Positions 1 through 12,339 of a stretch of 64,000 nucleotides of DNA are shown piece by piece. Both the position numbers and the translations under genes were made by a program. The notes beneath the pieces are model-generated. The model was given only the letters and a program-made list of their open reading frames with translations. It was not told the origin of the DNA and ran no database searches. Positions within the stretch are counted from its first letter, which is position 1; the number at the start of each line of letters is the position of its first letter. Origin of the DNA: Nematopogon swammerdamellus (lineage: Eukaryota > Arthropoda > Insecta > Lepidoptera > Adelidae); the NCBI GenBank assembly GCA_946902875.1, contig OX336340.1, forward strand, positions 19,173,566-19,237,565, read 5' to 3'.

Positions 1-181
1 TACACTTTTCGGTAGTTGGCGCGCATACACTTTTTAGTTTCTTCTATGGGAACCGTCGTGAATTTTTTACTTTTTCTTATTTTTATTATTTGTTGTTATA
101 TCGGCCATACATAATAACACAAATTCTGTGAAAATTTCAAAGAGCTAGGTACCTATTACGGTTCAAGAGATATAGCCCTCG

Positions 182-212
<31 letters not shown>

Positions 213-262
213 GGCGTAGGCTTAGTAATAGAGTCCCGTACGCCGGATACGGAACCCTAAAA
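1..262 (-). repeat. GGGTTCCGTA repeat (family D), reverse copy
   Basis: Unclassified interspersed repeat. It starts with TAGGGTTCCGTATCC near 262 on the minus strand, then ACGCCGTC(TGTC)n, TATCTCTTGAACCGTAATA and TTTTCACAGAATTTGTG, running off the window edge past GCGCATACACTTTTTAG (plus). Same family as 61363-61710. No ORF, TIR or poly-A. Confidence 0.6.
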
Positions 263-301
263 ACAGTAGATATAAATCAGTTCGTCGATTACGCAGCGTT
301 A

Positions 302-565
302 TTGCGAGCAGAAAATTTACCCAAAGAATACTATTATGTATTTTTTCTTATGTTTGGATTTTCAACAGCGAACGAAAGATTCAACATTACTATAACTCAT
401 GTCCAAGCGGCCATTATGGACAGCAGACGAGTCTATCAGTCCACATTATTCTCAGATAGGGCAGTGTTCAGTGCGCGCGCCAGCAACCCGGTTGCTCATA
501 AGAAAATCTATTTGTGCCGCTATCTGGGTAATGAGGATGCTTTATGGGATATAAATTATGCCTAA
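302..565 (+). other. Unidentified open segment
   Basis: The frame is open from about 257 to the stop at 563-565, giving up to about 100 residues without a clear ATG start (first in-frame ATGs are internal). Composition looks protein-like: ENLPKEYYYVFFLMFGFS, NITITHVQAAIMDSRRVYQS, PVAHKKIYLCRYLGNEDALW. I do not recognise the family. It could be a transposon-derived piece or an exon; no splice evidence was established. Confidence 0.25.
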
Positions 566-667
566 ACGTTCGTTCTAGCTGCTGTGCGGACTCCCGAGTA
601 CATTATCTCGCAATGAATATTATTATAATGCGGCGGAGCTTCGACGTGATGCTTTTCATGATCGTTT

Positions 668-866
668 GAATTACGGACAGTCCAGTCTGCGGTTTACTAA
701 CGGAAATAATTTTGAATTACGGGCCGTTCAAACTGCGGTTCACTAACGGCAACAATTCTAAATTACGGACCGTCCAGTCTACGGTTCACAAACGGCAAGA
801 ATTCTGAATTACGGACCAACCAGTCTGAGGTTTACCAATAGCAAGAATTGTAAATTACGGAACGTC
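668..866 (+). repeat. 46-bp tandem repeat, 4.3 copies
   Basis: Units begin at 668, 714, 760 and 806: GAATTACGGACCGTCCAGTC TGCGGTTCACTAACGGCAAG AATTCT as approximate consensus, with 15-25% divergence between units. Non-coding. Confidence 0.8.
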
Positions 867-2865
867 TTTGGCTTTCTGACGGAAGTTGCTTTTGTGTTTA
901 AAATTATATGTGATTTTTGTTTAAATCATCCTATTAAAATATATAGGTAGCATAAAATATGGTCTCAAAACCTATTTTTGCATGTTTCCGACAATGTTTT
1001 ATGCGTCTGTAGTGCACCTATATGAATTAATGCTTTAAATATTATATTCAACTTCTACTACATTGTAGAATACGTCCTTCAATCTATATATGAAAATAAT
1101 TACTTAAGTTGCGCAACTTTTCGAAAAATAAAAAGAATCAATTTGGCAAGGCCGAGTAGAGTTTAGGAATATTTATCGAGTTTATTCAGCACGTGTTGTC
1201 GTAGCAATAAAAGTGGGCTGTTTAATATTTCACTCAAGCCCTTATTTTATGGTCCACAATGACGTAAAAATACATTTTCGGTTCGCCTCCTCCAGTCGTA
1301 AAATACCAAACCCAAATGTACGTGGGGGTATTAATCAAGTTTGTGGGAAGGTCAATCTTATTTCATAGGAAAATAATATGCCCCTGGTAAACATTGAGTT
1401 GCCAGTTTTAATTTTAAAATATTTCAAGTTTGCATTCTGTTCAAACATTAAATTTGAAATAAACTCAAATATGAATGAATTTTCAATCACCAACTTAAAA
1501 AATTATCAAAAGTCACATATTATATGCGCAGAATTCATAAATGTTCCACATTAGTTTTCGTGGAACAGAAAGTTTTTTAAATGTCAAATCAATTCCCCAG
1601 ATTTTTTTCCAGATTAGTTTCGATAATAGGTTTCCGTTTTTATACAAATGTGAAACGGTAAAAATATGCAATAGAAATCATCAATTAATAAAAAAAAGAT
1701 GGAGAATTTACAGCAACATTCTCAGACGTCTGTAGATGAAGTTGTAAAAATTCCCAAGAAATTAATATACTTTATTGCCGCGGATGTAATAAACCCGCTT
1801 AAGGGACTTTGGCAGGGTACTGAGAGAATGCCATTTATAAATATCAAAGACTGTGAGAACATGAAAAAATACAATATTAAAATGAGACATAGACGATTCA
1901 GTTGAAACTTCAGTTTAGAGATAACTAGGTTTATTAGGGAATTTTCGGTGAATGTAAAACGAAACATTTACTAACTTTAAGTAAACTTTTACTAATTATA
2001 AGTAAACTCCATTCTACGAAATAAAGATATTCTGTTAGAGGCATATAAAATAAAATTAATTATCATTTTATAAACAATGCTGTAAAATTGTTCCTATTAG
2101 AAACGACATTTTTATTCGTCCTTCAGTTACAAAGCCTTCCCTAATTATTCTAATTTTCAATGATAAAACTAGTAGTAAAAGTAATAAGCAATCTACTTTG
2201 CAACGTAATTTTATTGTGGGCCGCGGACAGCGCGTTAAAAACGATAATATCTCACTTAAACTTCCAACAAACGACTTCCCCTCCTGAACGCCGCTGAAAA
2301 ACTTTGTCTCCGGTCGTCGATTCAAACTTTTTACGACGAGGAAAAAGCGAAAAATATTAGCAATATTTTCTGAATAATTTGGTGAAGCTTTCTTCACTTT
2401 TCAGGTTCGTTAGTGGCTAATTAGGCTCAGTTATGTAAGGAAGATTGAGGCTTTTGTTTCGTCATTACTTATTCTGAGCTTGTAAACTTTTGCAACAGTC
2501 ATATTGCAAAATAAATAAAATATAAAATTAAAAAAATAAATTGTGTGTAAATTAAATCATGCAACTAAATTAAGGTTTTAAACATTGTGGCTGATAAATG
2601 ATAACGCATCAACAAAATGTGAACTAATTTCTAAAAATATCCGCCCATGGTAATTTTGACGTACGACAGAAGGATGGCATCTCTCTCCCGGCTCCATCCG
2701 GCTAGGATTTCAAAATTTTCTCGACTTTTTGGTAAAACGCGAATTTAACTTTTTTTAATGACTTTTCTTTAACATCCTATTTTCAACCAGGCTCACATCA
2801 GCGAATGTCTCTATAAAACATATTCAGTACATGCATAAACAGTAATTTTGCTAAGCCCTGTATGT
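867..2865. other. No gene seen
   Basis: AT-rich. Small ORFs at 1541-1967 on both strands lack coding character. Nothing repeated elsewhere in the window was noticed. Confidence 0.6.
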
Positions 2866-3345
2866 ACCGTGTGGGGTCGGTACTTAAAAAAAATAATAGC
2901 CCCACTGCATCTCTACCCGTCGCATGTCGTAAAAGTCGACTAAGGGATAAGAAAATTCGTCAGCCTCGGTAGCTCAGTGGCGCGGTTGGTTAGTCAACTG
3001 TTATTAGGCAACGCTGAGCGCGGTCAGTGATTGGATGGGTGACCGCTCGACCGTTGGAGGCTGACCGTGGTTCGGATTCCACGTTAAACTGTAGGTCCCT
3101 TCCCTTCTTACCTTACTAGGTGGTAGGGTTTATCCCGGCCGGGTTGGTACCACCGCACTGAACGAAACGTCGGTCGAAACGGCTATGTAAATAGTTCGTG
3201 TTTTCCGTCCAGTTTAGTGTAGCCGACATGAAATGAAGGGAAGCACTGACATGGCACCTAGTTCACCCTGTGATATGGGCTGACATCACGGATGTTGTAG
3301 GTGATGTAGCCAACCGTGTCAGGTTCCATAAAAAAAAAAAAAAAA
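2866..3345 (+). mobile_element. SINE A, long form with tRNA/5S-like module
   Basis: Most complete example of family A. Head ACCGTGTGGGGTCGGTACTT...TAGCCCCACTGCATCTC to about 2955. Module 2962-3083: AGCCTCGGTAGCTCAGTGG (Pol III A-box-like), ATTAGGCAACGCTGAGCGCG and TTGGATGGGTGACCGC (5S-rRNA-like), GTGGTTCGGATTCCAC (B-box-like with one extra base). Body 3085-3330: CTTACTAGGTGGTAGGG ... GGTTGGTACCACCG ... GGGAAGCACTGACATGGCACC. It ends GTCAGGTTCCATA plus A16. No clear target duplication seen. Confidence 0.8.
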
Positions 3346-3730
3346 CCCTAGACTAGACATAGAATTCCTAGACAGACATTTTAATTTCGCCAAAACGAAG
3401 AAGGAATATTGCTCTTTTTCGTCCAAGCTCTAAAGGTCAAGAGGTGCAATAAATACTCATCTAAGGTAAGGGCTCTCCATTCCCAGAACTGAGACGTCGT
3501 CGCTTCGGGGCACGTGTTAACCTTAATATTGAGTCCGGGACGTTCCAGTAAGTATTAATAAAGATATCACAGAGCGTCACTGAGAGAGGGCGGGAGCCGG
3601 AACGTGTGGGCTCTGTACACACGGAAACCGCCATCCACACCGTGTTCACTACCCACACCGCGACCACCACTCACACGACTTATAAGAACATAAAATAATA
3701 AAAATAAAATACATATAATAAAAATAAAAT

Positions 3731-4054
3731 ACCGTGTGGGGCCGGTACTTTAAAAGAATAGCCCCACTGCATCTCTCCCCGTGCATGTCGTAAAAGGCGA
3801 CTAAGGGATATGACTCCCTTCTTATATTACTAGGTGGTAGGGTTTACCCGCCCGGGTTGGTACCACCGCACTGAATGAAAGGTCGGTCGAAACGGCTATG
3901 TAAATAGTTTGTGTTTTCCGTCCAGTTCAGTGTAGCCGGCACGACCGAAGGGAAGCACTGACGTGGCACCAAGTACACCTGGTGTTATGGGCTGACATCA
4001 CGGATGTTGTAGGTGATGTAGCCAACCGTGTCAGTTTCAATAAAAAAAAAAAAA
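3731..4054 (+). mobile_element. SINE A, short form
   Basis: Head joined directly to the body (ATATGACTCCCTTCTTATATT then ACTAGGTGGTAGGG); no tRNA/5S module. Poly-A at 4042-4054. Only about 385 nt downstream of another copy in the same orientation. Confidence 0.8.
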
Positions 4055-5940
4055 TACATCTTTGGAAACCTCAGGTAGAGATTATTTCGTTTACGAAGGT
4101 ACGCGACGGAGGTCTTATACTTTTATTTTATTTCTTAATTTTTTATTTTTCTAATTTGGAAAATATATCTAGAACAACAAGGTAATACAAAATAAAATTT
4201 GGTATGTAAAGACCCAGCAACGTTTTAACATATTAAGTACCTACGTAAGTAATTAAGCTTGGTTCCAAATTCCATGTTTCAAATTCCAAATATTTTATTG
4301 AAAATTTTAACAAATTACATATAGGTGTTTATATACGTGTTTATCTTATCTACGTAATTTACTAGAATTTTAAAAATGATGTGTATGTAGCTATGCTCGA
4401 AGAAGGCACTAGACTTTCGTCCGTTTTGCCTTTCTTTTGACTTTCGTCCCTATACATGAACATGAAACAAATAATCAAACAGAAGCTTACAAATAAGACA
4501 AAGACAAACAGACGGAAAGAAATAAGGGAGAGAAAGATAGAGATAGAAACAGCTGAAAGAGACATACAGAACACTGCATCTATGTGAAACTACTCTCCAT
4601 ATTCTCCATATTCATAGAACCGGTCTACAGAACGACGTAAGCGCGAAGTAGTACTATTTTTGGGTTTTGGTTCTGAACTTGACAGAAGCGCTTCGTGCCT
4701 TCGTACGTGAAAACCTCGACTAGAGCCATAGTTAAACAATTTGTTTTATACCCATTTGATTCAGTTCAAAGATTAGTTAGAAATTACTAAGTTTATTTGG
4801 ATTTACCTACTTCTTAAAAGTGTTCGCCTCTACCTACCAATCATGATTAGATTTAGCAAAATGAAAGAAAGTTTTTTTTTCTACAACCTTTAAATTTATC
4901 TTCTAATAAGAGATGAGAAACGAATCTTCCTACTTTTTTCAAAATTGTTTTCTTAGGACAAGTTCTCAGACTTCTTCTACTTGTGCAAGTAATTAGGCAT
5001 CCCAAACTTTGTTACATAGTCCTCATGCGTACCTTTCTGTATTTCATATTGACCCCGCTCCTCGCGAGTCGCGCGCACGCGACACGGCAGTGGATGAGGG
5101 ACAGTGAAAAACTGTTTTTATTTCACATTCGCGGAATTAGGAGCACCCTCACACGAGCGAGGCTAAGCGTGTCCATCCTAAGAGGATTATGAACTTATTC
5201 TGTTGATGGAGAGGCAGATTTGAAAGGTTTAGCTGTAACAAAGCACCAAGTAGAATCCTACAGAATGGAAAAGGGAAAAGACCGAAACGTGTGAAATTTT
5301 CCATAGAAATGCAGGATTTTTTTTCCAAAAAGTATTTGAAAATACAAAAAAATCTATAAGTACTCGTATAATGACATCAAGGTTATCACACACTTAACAT
5401 ATTGTGAAGACATACGGAGAAATTGAAGCCGGTATTTGAATAATGAATCACAGTACCACTTGATGTTAACCACTATTTTCTATTATTTTATAAAATTGTT
5501 TCCACTGCCTGTACGTACATTTGTCAGAATATATATTACTATTTACACGTTGTAAAAAAACTGGTGTTTGTGTAGGTTTAGAGTTTGTATTTTAATTTGC
5601 TTCGTGTTTGGACAGCGCGCGCGAAGGACCTTTTTTTTGTGTGTGAAAAATGATGAATCCATAAATTTGATCTCGTCAGCAGGAATTTTTCATTAATCCG
5701 GATCGTGCTTAATGAAAATCTAGCTTTGGCGAGATTTCATTACTTTTTAATAGGTGCCTGTTTTATGGGGAATTTTATTCCTGAACCTTCCATTTTTATT
5801 ATATTGGACATAATAATTTGAAAAACTTCTCATCATCATAGGAGTGAAAAAGCTAGTTATACGAGTACATGCAAATACAGGATTAAATAAGTGTTTCTAG
5901 TAGGTTAAGGTCTCAGAAAAGATAAATTATATGAAATTAC
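4055..5940. other. No gene seen
   Basis: AT-rich intergenic or intronic sequence. A CpG-rich patch at 5050-5170 (CTCGCGAGTCGCGCGCACGC) has a short open frame that I could not assign. Confidence 0.55.
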
Positions 5941-6259
5941 ATACACACATACATACATACATACCATCACGCTGTATTCCGACAATCTAGGTAAGCAGAT
6001 TAATCGGTGTTATGCTGCAACAGCTCTGTTGAATTACATCACAACACCGACCACCATTTTTGGCAAAATACTAGTAAACAGAAATAACTATCAAGGAGCC
6101 AATAAAGTTACACGACTGTGGAAGGTCCGGGCCGAGGTGAGAGGTGACTATCGTGTCGCCCTTTAGCACCTTGTCCTTAACCCTTAGTCACCTTTTACGA
6201 AATGCCCGGAAAGAGATGTAGTGGGCCTATTCTTTTCAAGTAGGTACCGGGCCACACGG
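5941..6259 (-). mobile_element. SINE C, complete
   Basis: Reverse: (CATA) repeats at 5941-5965, CACGCTGTATTCCGACAATC, CATCACAACACCGACCACC, CCTTGTCCTTAACCCTTAGT and a head ending ACCGGGCCACACGGC. The head matches that of SINE A; body and tail are different. Confidence 0.75.
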
Positions 6260-7056
6260 CAATAGATATGGAATGAAATTACTAAATTACTTTTCTAAAT
6301 AGCCATAATATATTTAATTGACCGCAAAAGTATAATTGTCTTATCTTTTAATTTATAGTAATAACTAAACTAACTAATAAGTAACTTATAATTTATAGAG
6401 TATAGACGTGAATTATTTACCTACTTGTCTTCAGTTCTGTGTCTGTCTGTCTATCCATCTGTCTTCAGAATATTTATAAGATTACCTAACCTTGTATATT
6501 GTACCGCATAAATGTACCAATCTCTATATCAATAAAGATTCTTTAAACCGAAATGTAATACACACTATAGCAGAACAATCTCCTGTTATTTAGAAAAAGT
6601 AACTGCAAAACACATATCATCTAACAAGTAAAGCAATGTCCTGCTAAAGTACGAATAAAAATAATATTTCTCGAGAAGCTTCCAGAGCTTAGTTCTTCCA
6701 GTCCAGTGACTGTTCATCACTTGAGGACTTCCAGTCTAGCGACTGTTCGGGGAATGTCCGGAAATTGCGAATACGAATAATATAATCGAGAATGTTCTTT
6801 CGCTATCGCATCGGAAGTTCTACCGAATATTCCAAACAAAAATCGTCTATAAGGCAGAGCGAGTGGACAACAGGAAAAGGCGATCCCCTCCCATTGGTCG
6901 AGCGAGTGTGAGTTATAAGGGAACTTGGGTGGATTATCTGAGGGGCATCCGGCATCACGGCACGCCTCGGGAGTGGTGAATTATTCCGTGTCTCCGTAAC
7001 TACCTCGTACGGCCACATGTCGAGTAGAGTTCGAGATCATGTCACGCAGTTTTCGA
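6260..7056. other. No gene seen
   Basis: Contains a short direct repeat CTTCCAGTCCAGTGACTGTTC / CTTCCAGTCTAGCGACTGTTC (6695 and 6728 regions). Otherwise featureless. Confidence 0.5.
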
Positions 7057-7391
7057 GTTTTTTTTTATGGAAACTGACACGGTTGGCTGCATCACCTACA
7101 AAATCCGTGATGTCAGCCCATAACACCGGGTGAATTAGGTGTCATGTCAATGCTTCCCTTCATTTCATGTCGGCTATACAGAACTGAACGGAAAACACGA
7201 ACTATTTACATAGCCGTTTCGACCGACGCGACGTTTCGTTCAGTGCGGTGGTACCAACCCGGGCGGGATAAACCCTACCTCCTAGTAAGGTAAGAAGGGA
7301 AGGGACCTACAGTTTTACGTGGAATCCGAACCACGGTCAGCCTCCAACGGTCGAGCGGTCACCCATCCAAGTACTGAGCTACCGAGGCTAC
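7057..7391 (-). mobile_element. SINE A, long form, 5' truncated
   Basis: Reverse orientation: poly-T at 7057-7066, full body, then the B-box-like and 5S-like parts (CACCCATCCAAGTACTG) and a remnant GAGCTACCGAGGCT of the A-box side. The central module is internally deleted and the head is absent. Confidence 0.75.
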
Positions 7392-7734
7392 TGAGATGTG
7401 ACTAGAAGATCGGTAAAATTGTATCTAAAAGAAAGACACAGTTGATAACCTAATTTGTAAAAATGTTTTGAAATATTTATATATGTTCAAAACATATAGA
7501 AGGGATTCACATTCAGAACTCTAATATTAATACAACATAGTATCTGGAACGCATTTGAATATAAATAACGAGACAGCTTCGAACAAACCCTACTAAATAA
7601 AAAATAAAAAAATCACACCTCAATAAAATTTCTAAATAAATATAGAGTAAGAAAACTTATTGTAATTAACGCGAAAAATGCATCCCGCCTTGCATCCTTT
7701 CCCCCAACATAAAGACTGGGGTCCTTCAGACATA

Positions 7735-7870
7735 ATGTCAAGGTGCACCTAGCCGGCCAACATGGTATTCGCAGCCCCCGCAAATATCTGAATGCCCGTG
7801 AGCGCCGTCGGACCACATCCCTGCGTCAGTCTAGTGCGCGCCATATGTCGTGCTTCCCATATAAAACACC
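7735..7870 (+). mobile_element. LINE 3'-end fragment
   Basis: Short relic of the C-terminus and 3' UTR of a Daphne/Jockey-like LINE. The stretch GCCGGCCAACATGGTATTCG...CCCGTGAGCGCCGTCGG matches the tail region of the fragments at 30.7 and 37.5 kb (GCCGGCATGGCATTCG...CATGGGC). The end near CATATGTCGTGCTTCC also corresponds to theirs. No open frame survives. Confidence 0.55.
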
Positions 7871-9814
7871 TAGCGAATGCACACAGCCTAGCAACTTTTA
7901 AAAAGTCATAAATTATATTAAATGTCATGAACAGAAACTCCAAACTTAGCTATCCAAGTTTTTCGATCCATCAAGTATGTTCGGAATAAGGGCGGAGGTG
8001 GTCGTAGGTGGGTAGGCGGCGGGCCCGCCGACCCTCTACTGATATTAGTGGGCCACCACCACGGGTGACAGTATCTGCCCTTGGGGAATTTTGGCGCTGA
8101 TAATACGACGAATAAACATGATTGTGTGTCTTGAGAGAACAACACACCGTGAATGTACGTACATATGTAAAATGTTTTCGTTGTGTGTGCTTTGCTTATG
8201 TGTAAAGATAAATATTATGTCCTCTTGTATCAGTTCATGTAAATTATAAATAAATTAAGAAGCCTATTAGCCTTGTATGTACGTACTAAGTAGCATTTAT
8301 GTAGAGCGTAGGATAATAAATGAATCATAAAACAATATTAAAATTCTTGGGATAATCGATATCCAGAATTTCTCTAAATTAGGCATTTTGATGAAATAGC
8401 TTTTAATTATAATTTAAAAAGATATTTATGTGATCGTTCCACTAGATCTTTTTGAGAAAATGAAATTCAGTGGAATTTGTGTTTAATTTGATTTTCTAAA
8501 TTGGATCGATTTTAATAAGACGTTGAATACCATCAATTATTAAGTTAGTAGAACATCAATGCTTCAAGCTGAGGATTTTTCTAACGCATTAGAATCGCCT
8601 TTTGTGACATTTTTAAACTGATGTACAATGAAATTTATTTTGATTTGATTTAATTACTCTGTTTAGCTAATTCACTTTGACCTTGAAACGGGAAAGTTAT
8701 TTAGATAGATCAGTTTGTCCCCAGTGACTGAAGTAAAAAATAAAATTACAAAAGAAATAACATTACTACTAAACTACGATTAACAGTCAACGAGTACCCA
8801 GTAAAACAAATCTGCGAGAATAAAGAGAGACATCAATCATGATTTTTATCATACACTTTTTTTATACTAACGCATCAATTAAAACGCGCTGGCGCGGCGT
8901 GGCGATGCGATGCGTGAAAACTGGAGAGATTTTGGCTTCGCAAGTCCGTCTCCATTCCTCTGTCTGACAGCTAATTAAGGGACTGATAAATTCTGATATT
9001 TAGAAAGGACGTTGCCGACTTATTATTTTGAATTAATGATCGGCAAGGTTTTTTTGTCACATCCGAAATACTTTCGTCTCGATCATAATAATCTGTCAGC
9101 CAATTCCAAGTTAAAACTTAAATAGAAGTTTATTTCTTTCTTTACTAATAATCTACGCGGTAGTGTTATATATTGTATTGTATGTATGTCCACTCAAAAT
9201 GTGCAAAAATGAATACACGCACACACATAATACATTTATTTCTTTTATTGCTTACAACGTTCAGTAAAGATTCAATATTACCTCTCTTCTTCGACGAAGT
9301 CTGAAAGTTTAAAGTAAGTAAACCCTTAGATGTTGCTAAAGCAATTTCTAATTTGAAGTTTTAATGTCGTGAATTAACTTATGAAACCAATAATGATAGT
9401 TTACATGGATATTGTTTCAGTCAAAGTATAGTTTGTCTTGTAGTGACGGATTGGAAACGCTTTTGATATTTTCTGAGCGTGTGAGTATATATAAATATAC
9501 TTAAAGAAGTGCGTACGTATTTAGTAAGTAGTTACTGAACAGTTTAGGAGCGAATTAGGTCTCTTTCAATAAGAAATAGGCGAAGTGAGGGCAAATATTA
9601 TTTTCAAAATCATAATGTGTAGGCAGACTAGAGTGATGTAAATTATATTTTTTAATTTTGTAGATTCATGGTCTCTCTGTGATGGTCGCTCATTCGTGCT
9701 GGTATTCTGTCGTCACGGAGTGCCAAGTCTGGGTATTTTAATTCTCATATGACATCTCAATACAGTTTAGATTTGTGTGCTTAGTCACTAAATTCTTTTA
9801 ACATAAGATATCAA
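7871..9814. other. No gene seen
   Basis: AT-rich with a GC-rich patch near 7980-8060 and an ACGCGCTGGCGCGGCGTGG patch near 8885. If the receptor continues leftward, this is intron sequence or lies beyond its 3' end; TM5-TM7 exons were not recognised here. Confidence 0.5.
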
Positions 9815-10252
9815 TCAATACTAATAATAAATGTGATGGTCATGGAGTAAATTACTCTGTTTTATGAGATACTGCGTTGGTAGACTCTACGTATGATACT
9901 AAAACTAAATTCAAGATTTTTAGAAATTTCTGTATGTCTGTTCCTCCATAACTCTTAAACCGAACGTCCGAATTCGTTGAAACTTAGTACAAGCACATTT
10001 AACTAGACGTGACGTGACACAGGATAGGCTAAATAAAATTAAGTTCCGGGGTTACGCTAGGATGTAGCTCTTATACAAACCGAATTATTCCGCTCGTCGA
10101 AATAAAGGTACAGTAGCGGGCGGCCGTTGCGCTGGGGGCCTATTAGTCAAACTAATATTTACCTGAACTCAGCTCGGCCTTCTTTCTTACTTACTTACTT
10201 TCTTCTTTTTAAATTCGAATTTCACGCGGGTGGAGCCGCCGGCAAAAGCTAG
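9815..10252 (+). mobile_element. Non-autonomous Helitron-like element
   Basis: Starts TCAATACTAATAATAAAT after an A and ends GGCAAAAGCTAG before a T, the Helitron rule A|TC...CTAG|T. Interior GATGGTCATGGAGTAA, CTACGTATGATACTAAAAC, CATTTAACTAGACGTGAC. A relic of the CTGAACTCAGCTCGGCCTTC unit lies at 10165-10185, the same unit amplified at 22.8-24.5 kb. No coding capacity. Confidence 0.7.
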
Positions 10253-10381
10253 TTTGTAAATAAAAAACACTCCGAAGTTTCTTTCCGTACCATCCTCGTG
10301 GGTGTAATCGGACCGGATATAAAAAAAACTAATTGTGACAAGTTCGAGAGTAGTTAAACTAGTTTATGAATGGTCAATCTG

Positions 10382-10399
10382 GGGGCACGGCCGTGCCCC
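10382..10399. repeat. 18-bp perfect palindrome
   Basis: GGGGCACGGCCGTGCCCC in AT-rich DNA. No associated feature. Confidence 0.7.
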
Positions 10400-10944
10400 T
10401 GCCAAGTAGAGCAAATACGGCCGTATATAAACAATATACAATAATGTGTAAGTAATACAGAACAGGACGGAAAACAAACCTTTATATAAATGGACACTTC
10501 TCATCCTCCGGGTCAGGTCGGGGTTCAGCGCGCGGGGGCGGGGGAGAGCGGAGGGGTCTAGGGACGTCACAAGTTCGTGATCCAGATCAAATGCCACAGA
10601 GCTAAAGTCAATAAGCGCTTATCCCACTCAATATGCTGTGGCTTGTGGCTACAGCCGATATTGACTAAGTTATAAATTATGTATGAAATTCTCTTCTCCA
10701 CGATGGAGCCCAGGCATCAATTTAGTTAGCCTTACCTATATACATTCTCGGTTGCTTAGCTTTAATTAACGTAACATGTTCCTCGTTGCTGGGTTCACGC
10801 ATCCTCTGTAACCTGAATTATTCATCGCACGTTGGCCTGTTATTTGTACCATACCTTTCGACGTTATGTTAGCTCACTCACCTACGATGCGCTGCCACTC
10901 TGGGAATGTATTACCTTACGCTTAATTCTAATACGAGAGTTCAA

Positions 10945-11280
10945 CAGGGGTTCCTAAACTTTTTTTTTTTAAATACGGCTCCCTCAACGTGTTTTTTTTT
11001 CATTTTGTAATTTCGACGAACATCTTTCGTATATTTAAAAGTATATAAAAAGTCATACATTCACTGAAGTGTGAAAAGTTATTGAAAATCACGAATGAAT
11101 TATTTCAAACTGAGGACAGACGGCGCGTTGCGGCGCGTCGAACACGGGGTCATACTGTCTGCGAATTTGAAATTTCAAGGCGAATTTAATTGCGACTAAT
11201 GTGAAAAAAATATTCTTGGCGCGACGACGACGACGCACGCGCCCCAGATGTGACGGCGTGCGTGATGTTGGGAACCCCTG
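10945..11280. mobile_element. hAT-like MITE
   Basis: Terminal inverted repeats CAGGGGTTCCTAAAC and GTTGGGAACCCCTG, the hAT-type CAGGGG end, about 336 bp apart. Flanks GAGTTCAA and GTTTAACC resemble an imperfect 8-bp duplication. The interior is CpG-rich at 11210-11265 and non-coding. Confidence 0.55.
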
Positions 11281-11299
11281 GTTTAACCGACGTATCAAT

Positions 11300-11620
11300 T
11301 TGGTAATAATAAATCTGTAAGGGATGGTCATGGCGTAAGTTACTTTGTTTTATGGGATATTGCGTTTGTAGACTCTATGTATGATACTAAAACTAAATTT
11401 ACGATTTTTAAAAATCTTTTCTGTATGTATATAACTATTAAACTGATCATCCGAAATCGATTAAACTTAGTACAAGCACATTTAACTATACGTGACATAG
11501 GATAGGCTAAATAAAATTCAGTTCCAGTTACGCTAAGATGTAAGATGGCTCTCATACAAACCGAATTGTTCCGCGCGCCGAAATAAAGGTATGGTGGCGG
11601 GCTTTCCACGCGAAGGAAGC
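11300..11620 (+). mobile_element. Helitron-like element, 3' truncated
   Basis: Same family as 9815-10252 (GTAAGGGATGGTCATGGCG, TATGATACTAAAACTAAAT). It stops near GGTATGGTGGCGGGC without the CTAG end. Confidence 0.6.
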
Positions 11621-12339
11621 CGCGGTCAAAATATAATTTGGAATAAAATGTGTTTGCCAGCGGTATAGGTAACTATTTCTAATCTATTTCATAATAGTAT
11701 GCTTACCTAAACTTGTGACGAACTCAAGTGTAGAATATTACTTATGAATGCAAGCACAATACCCACTACATCTTGCACCAGCAAGGTCAGTACACTTTGT
11801 AGTCAAGCTTTATTTGCTTACAATTAATTAAACGTAAATTCAACTATAAAGCCAGACAGATCTCAAATTACCACTTAAGTGTAGCGAGCAGGGCTCCTTT
11901 TTAGCTTCGATGTAGGTGCTGGTAGTACCTATTGTATAAATTAATTAAAACAGAAAAACTTGAAAACCATGACTTTATTTCAACGAAGCAAAAATGCGAA
12001 CAGACAGACAATATAGATCATAGCGGAAGTGTAAACCTACGAGTTACAACTTATAATTGCATTGATAAGCCAATAGGAGACGACTTAGTGTGACCAATAA
12101 GGAAGTCAATCCAATACGAAGATCAATTTCTTAGTCTACAGTTAATGTTGCTAGATCCGGCTTCTATAATAACTGCGCGCCTGCACTGGTCATCGGCCCA
12201 TAATATCGGCACGATAATTAATTTAAAAAACAGGTACCTACAGTTTGATGATTGAGGAACCTCAGCATGACCGTGGGTATGTATGTACGTTTAGTATAGG
12301 ACTTCAAAAGGTTAAAGGCTCCCATAGGAGCGTTACAAC
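11621..12339. other. No gene seen
   Basis: AT-rich, no repeat or exon recognised. Confidence 0.5.

Noticed and set aside
2985..3085. A 5S rRNA gene
   Set aside because: Only the central part resembles 5S rRNA; it is embedded in a repeated SINE module and lacks 5S ends.
3461..3670. Possible TM5-TM7 exon of the receptor on the minus strand
   Set aside because: No GPCR motif (no Cys-Trp-Ile, no CWxP or NPxxY) in any of the frames I read.
7918..8145. Minus-strand 75-codon ORF in a GC-rich patch
   Set aside because: Proline-rich by composition, no motif, no splice context.
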